DNA of 64,000 bases from Nitrospirota bacterium (lineage in GTDB: Bacteria; Nitrospirota; Thermodesulfovibrionia; UBA6902; JAJYJJ01). Shown piece after piece: positions 62,366-64,000 of the stretch; positions within the stretch are counted from its first letter, which is position 1, and each line of letters opens with the position of its first letter. The DNA lies in the NCBI GenBank assembly GCA_021789595.1, contig JAJYJJ010000006.1:75747-139746 (forward strand). The letters are read 5' to 3'. Made by a program: the position numbers and the translations under genes. Below the pieces are notes generated by a model that saw only the letters and a list, made by a program, of their open reading frames with translations, had not been told where the DNA came from and did no database searches.

Positions 62366-63793
62366 CTACGAACTTACAAGTATCTTAAGGGCCTTTAATC
62401 TGCTTGGGTGTTTAAGCTTCCTTAATGCCTTTGCCTCTATCTGTCTAACCCTTTCCCTTGTTATAGAGAGGTGTCTTCCCACTTCTTCAAGGGTATGATC
62501 CCTCTCAAGCCCTATACCAAATCGCATCTTTATTACAGTCTCCTCTTTGGGGGTCAATGTATTTAAGACCTTCTGAATATGTTCAGAAATCTCTTTCTTC
62601 TCTGCATCCACGTACGGAGATGGACTGTTTTTATCCCCTATGAAATCCTCAAGCTCCGTATCCTCATCGCCAACAGGTGTCTGCAGCGCAATTGGGTCCT
62701 GAATAGCCCTGAAGACCTCTTCCACTTTTCTTACAGGAACCCCGAGTTTCTGTGCAATTTCCTCGTTAGAGGGCTCTCTTCCAAGATCCTGTGTAAGTTC
62801 TCTTGATGCCTTTGTGACCCTGTTATAAAACTCCATCATATGCACAGGAACCCTTATCGTCTTGGTCTGGTCAATAAGTGCCCTGGTTATTGCCTGTCTT
62901 ATCCACCATGTGGCATAGGTAGAAAACTTAAAGCCCTTCTCATATTTAAACTTATCAACGGCCTTCATAAGGCCGATGTTTCCTTCCTGAATAAGATCAA
63001 GAAGCGGCAACCCTCTACCCACATAGTTCTTGGCTATATTCACAACAAGCCGCAGGTTTCTTGTTATCAGTTCACTCTTTGCTTCATGCACAAGAGACTG
63101 AGCCTTACAAATCCTCTCCCACATTGGAGCGAATTGATCCAGACGAATCCCTATCTCTGAAGCTATTTTCCTTAATTTAGCCTGGGCATCCCTTAGAAGG
63201 GCATCTGCGGCATTGACATCCTTTTTCTTTACCTTGCCATCCTTTAACAGTTTTCTTAGTGAAGCAACAGTCCTGCCATAGGGTGCCAGTTTTTCCTCTA
63301 TCCTTGCCTTCTCATCCATAAGTGCATTAAGCCTGTTGAGGGTCTTAAGTATTACCTCTTCATCCTTTTCTTCCTCTGTTGTAAATGGGTCATCTGTATC
63401 CTCTATGGTCTTTTCTATAGTCTTCTCCAATGGCAGAGAAAAAATTATCTCTTTTATAATATTTCTTCCCTCTTCCAACTTTTTTGCCAGGTCTGTCTCC
63501 TCGTCCTTTGTTAATATTGATATATTCCCCATCGAATGGAAATACGCCTGAACAAGGTCTTCTGTCTTCTCATACTCCTCTATTTCCTCTTCCTCTAACT
63601 CTTCTTCTGGAGGGACAGCCTCAATATAATCTACAACCTTCACCCCCATATCATGAAGAACATCCATAAGGTCCTCAAGCTCATCAGGGCTAAAGAATTC
63701 GGAAGGCAAAGCATCGTTTATCTCGTCATAGGTAAGGACTCCACGCCTCTTGCCTATTTCAATAATCTCCTCAAATAGATCCTTTTCTCTCAT
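62366..63793 (-). CDS. rpoD: Primary RNA polymerase sigma factor
   Basis: 475 aa; DLIQEGNIGLMKAVDKFKYEKGFKFSTYATWWIRQAITRAL; region 4 TLEEVGRHLSITRERVRQIEAKALRKLKHP. Confidence 0.97.
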   Translation of the reverse strand: MREKDLFEEIIEIGKRRGVLTYDEINDALPSEFFSPDELEDLMDVLHDMGVKVVDYIEAVPPEEELEEEEIEEYEKTEDLVQAYFHSMGNISILTKDEETDLAKKLEEGRNIIKEIIFSLPLEKTIEKTIEDTDDPFTTEEEKDEEVILKTLNRLNALMDEKARIEEKLAPYGRTVASLRKLLKDGKVKKKDVNAADALLRDAQAKLRKIASEIGIRLDQFAPMWERICKAQSLVHEAKSELITRNLRLVVNIAKNYVGRGLPLLDLIQEGNIGLMKAVDKFKYEKGFKFSTYATWWIRQAITRALIDQTKTIRVPVHMMEFYNRVTKASRELTQDLGREPSNEEIAQKLGVPVRKVEEVFRAIQDPIALQTPVGDEDTELEDFIGDKNSPSPYVDAEKKEISEHIQKVLNTLTPKEETVIKMRFGIGLERDHTLEEVGRHLSITRERVRQIEAKALRKLKHPSRLKALKILVSS

Positions 63794-63820
63794 TCCTATT
63801 ACAAACCTCCTAAGACAATG

Positions 63821-63853
63821 TTCCCCAAAAAACCATAATGGTTTTTTGGGGAA
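63821..63853. terminator. Perfect 15-bp stem hairpin between 23S rRNA and rpoD
   Basis: TTCCCCAAAAAACCA-TAA-TGGTTTTTTGGGGAA. Confidence 0.65.
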
Positions 63854-63907
63854 TCAAGCAATACCTTTAAAACTTGACAACAGGAGGTATTAGTTTAGGG
63901 TTAATAG

Positions 63908-64000
63908 AAGGTCAAGGCACACGGCCTATTAGTACTGGTTAGCTCAATGCCTTACGGCACTTACACATCCAGCCTATCGACCTAATAGTCTATTAGGGGC
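63908..64000 (-). rRNA. 23S rRNA, 3' end (partial)
   Basis: Reverse complement reads ...GAGCTAACCAGTACTAATAGGCCGTGTGCCTTGACCTT, the conserved 3' terminus of bacterial 23S rRNA. Confidence 0.92.

Overview
The window is mostly a bacterial housekeeping chromosome segment. Gene content and style suggest a Nitrospirota/Deltaproteobacteria-like anaerobe, but the taxon is inference only. Recognisable blocks: ileS-lspA-TPR-lgt-usp; galT and a phosphohexomutase; ahcY-metK; amtB-glnB-glnA; selD-mnmG-uvrB; sensor kinase/cheR genes; mnmA; tyrS; argH to ispG; cobS-cobU-cobO-argS; rplM-rpsI-argC-argJ; and rpoD next to the 3' end of a 23S rRNA gene. An accessory island at about 5.88-16.06 kb carries toxin-antitoxin-like modules (HicAB, MazF/PemK-type pair, XRE/ImmA + DUF4411 PIN, DUF2283/DUF4258), DUF3024, a large Type IIG-like restriction-modification protein, and truncated ORF6N and RadC genes. 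Main observations: (1) a degenerate ~45-50 bp repeat, at least five copies in the same orientation, sits 1-14 nt after stop codons of successive island modules, giving a gene+3'-repeat cassette layout; one copy is read into the C-terminus of an HTH protein. (2) selD is truncated in the ORF track because it has an in-frame TGA in the active-site motif (AAG-U-AGKLG) followed by a SECIS-like hairpin; the real gene is 34962..35984. (3) Repeat-derived segments lie in frame inside three proteins (restriction enzyme, NagA, hybrid kinase). (4) No 5S rRNA gene lies between the 23S rRNA 3' end and rpoD. (5) Perfect long palindromes, including a 32-bp one inside argJ. All family calls are from reading the translations; no searches were run.
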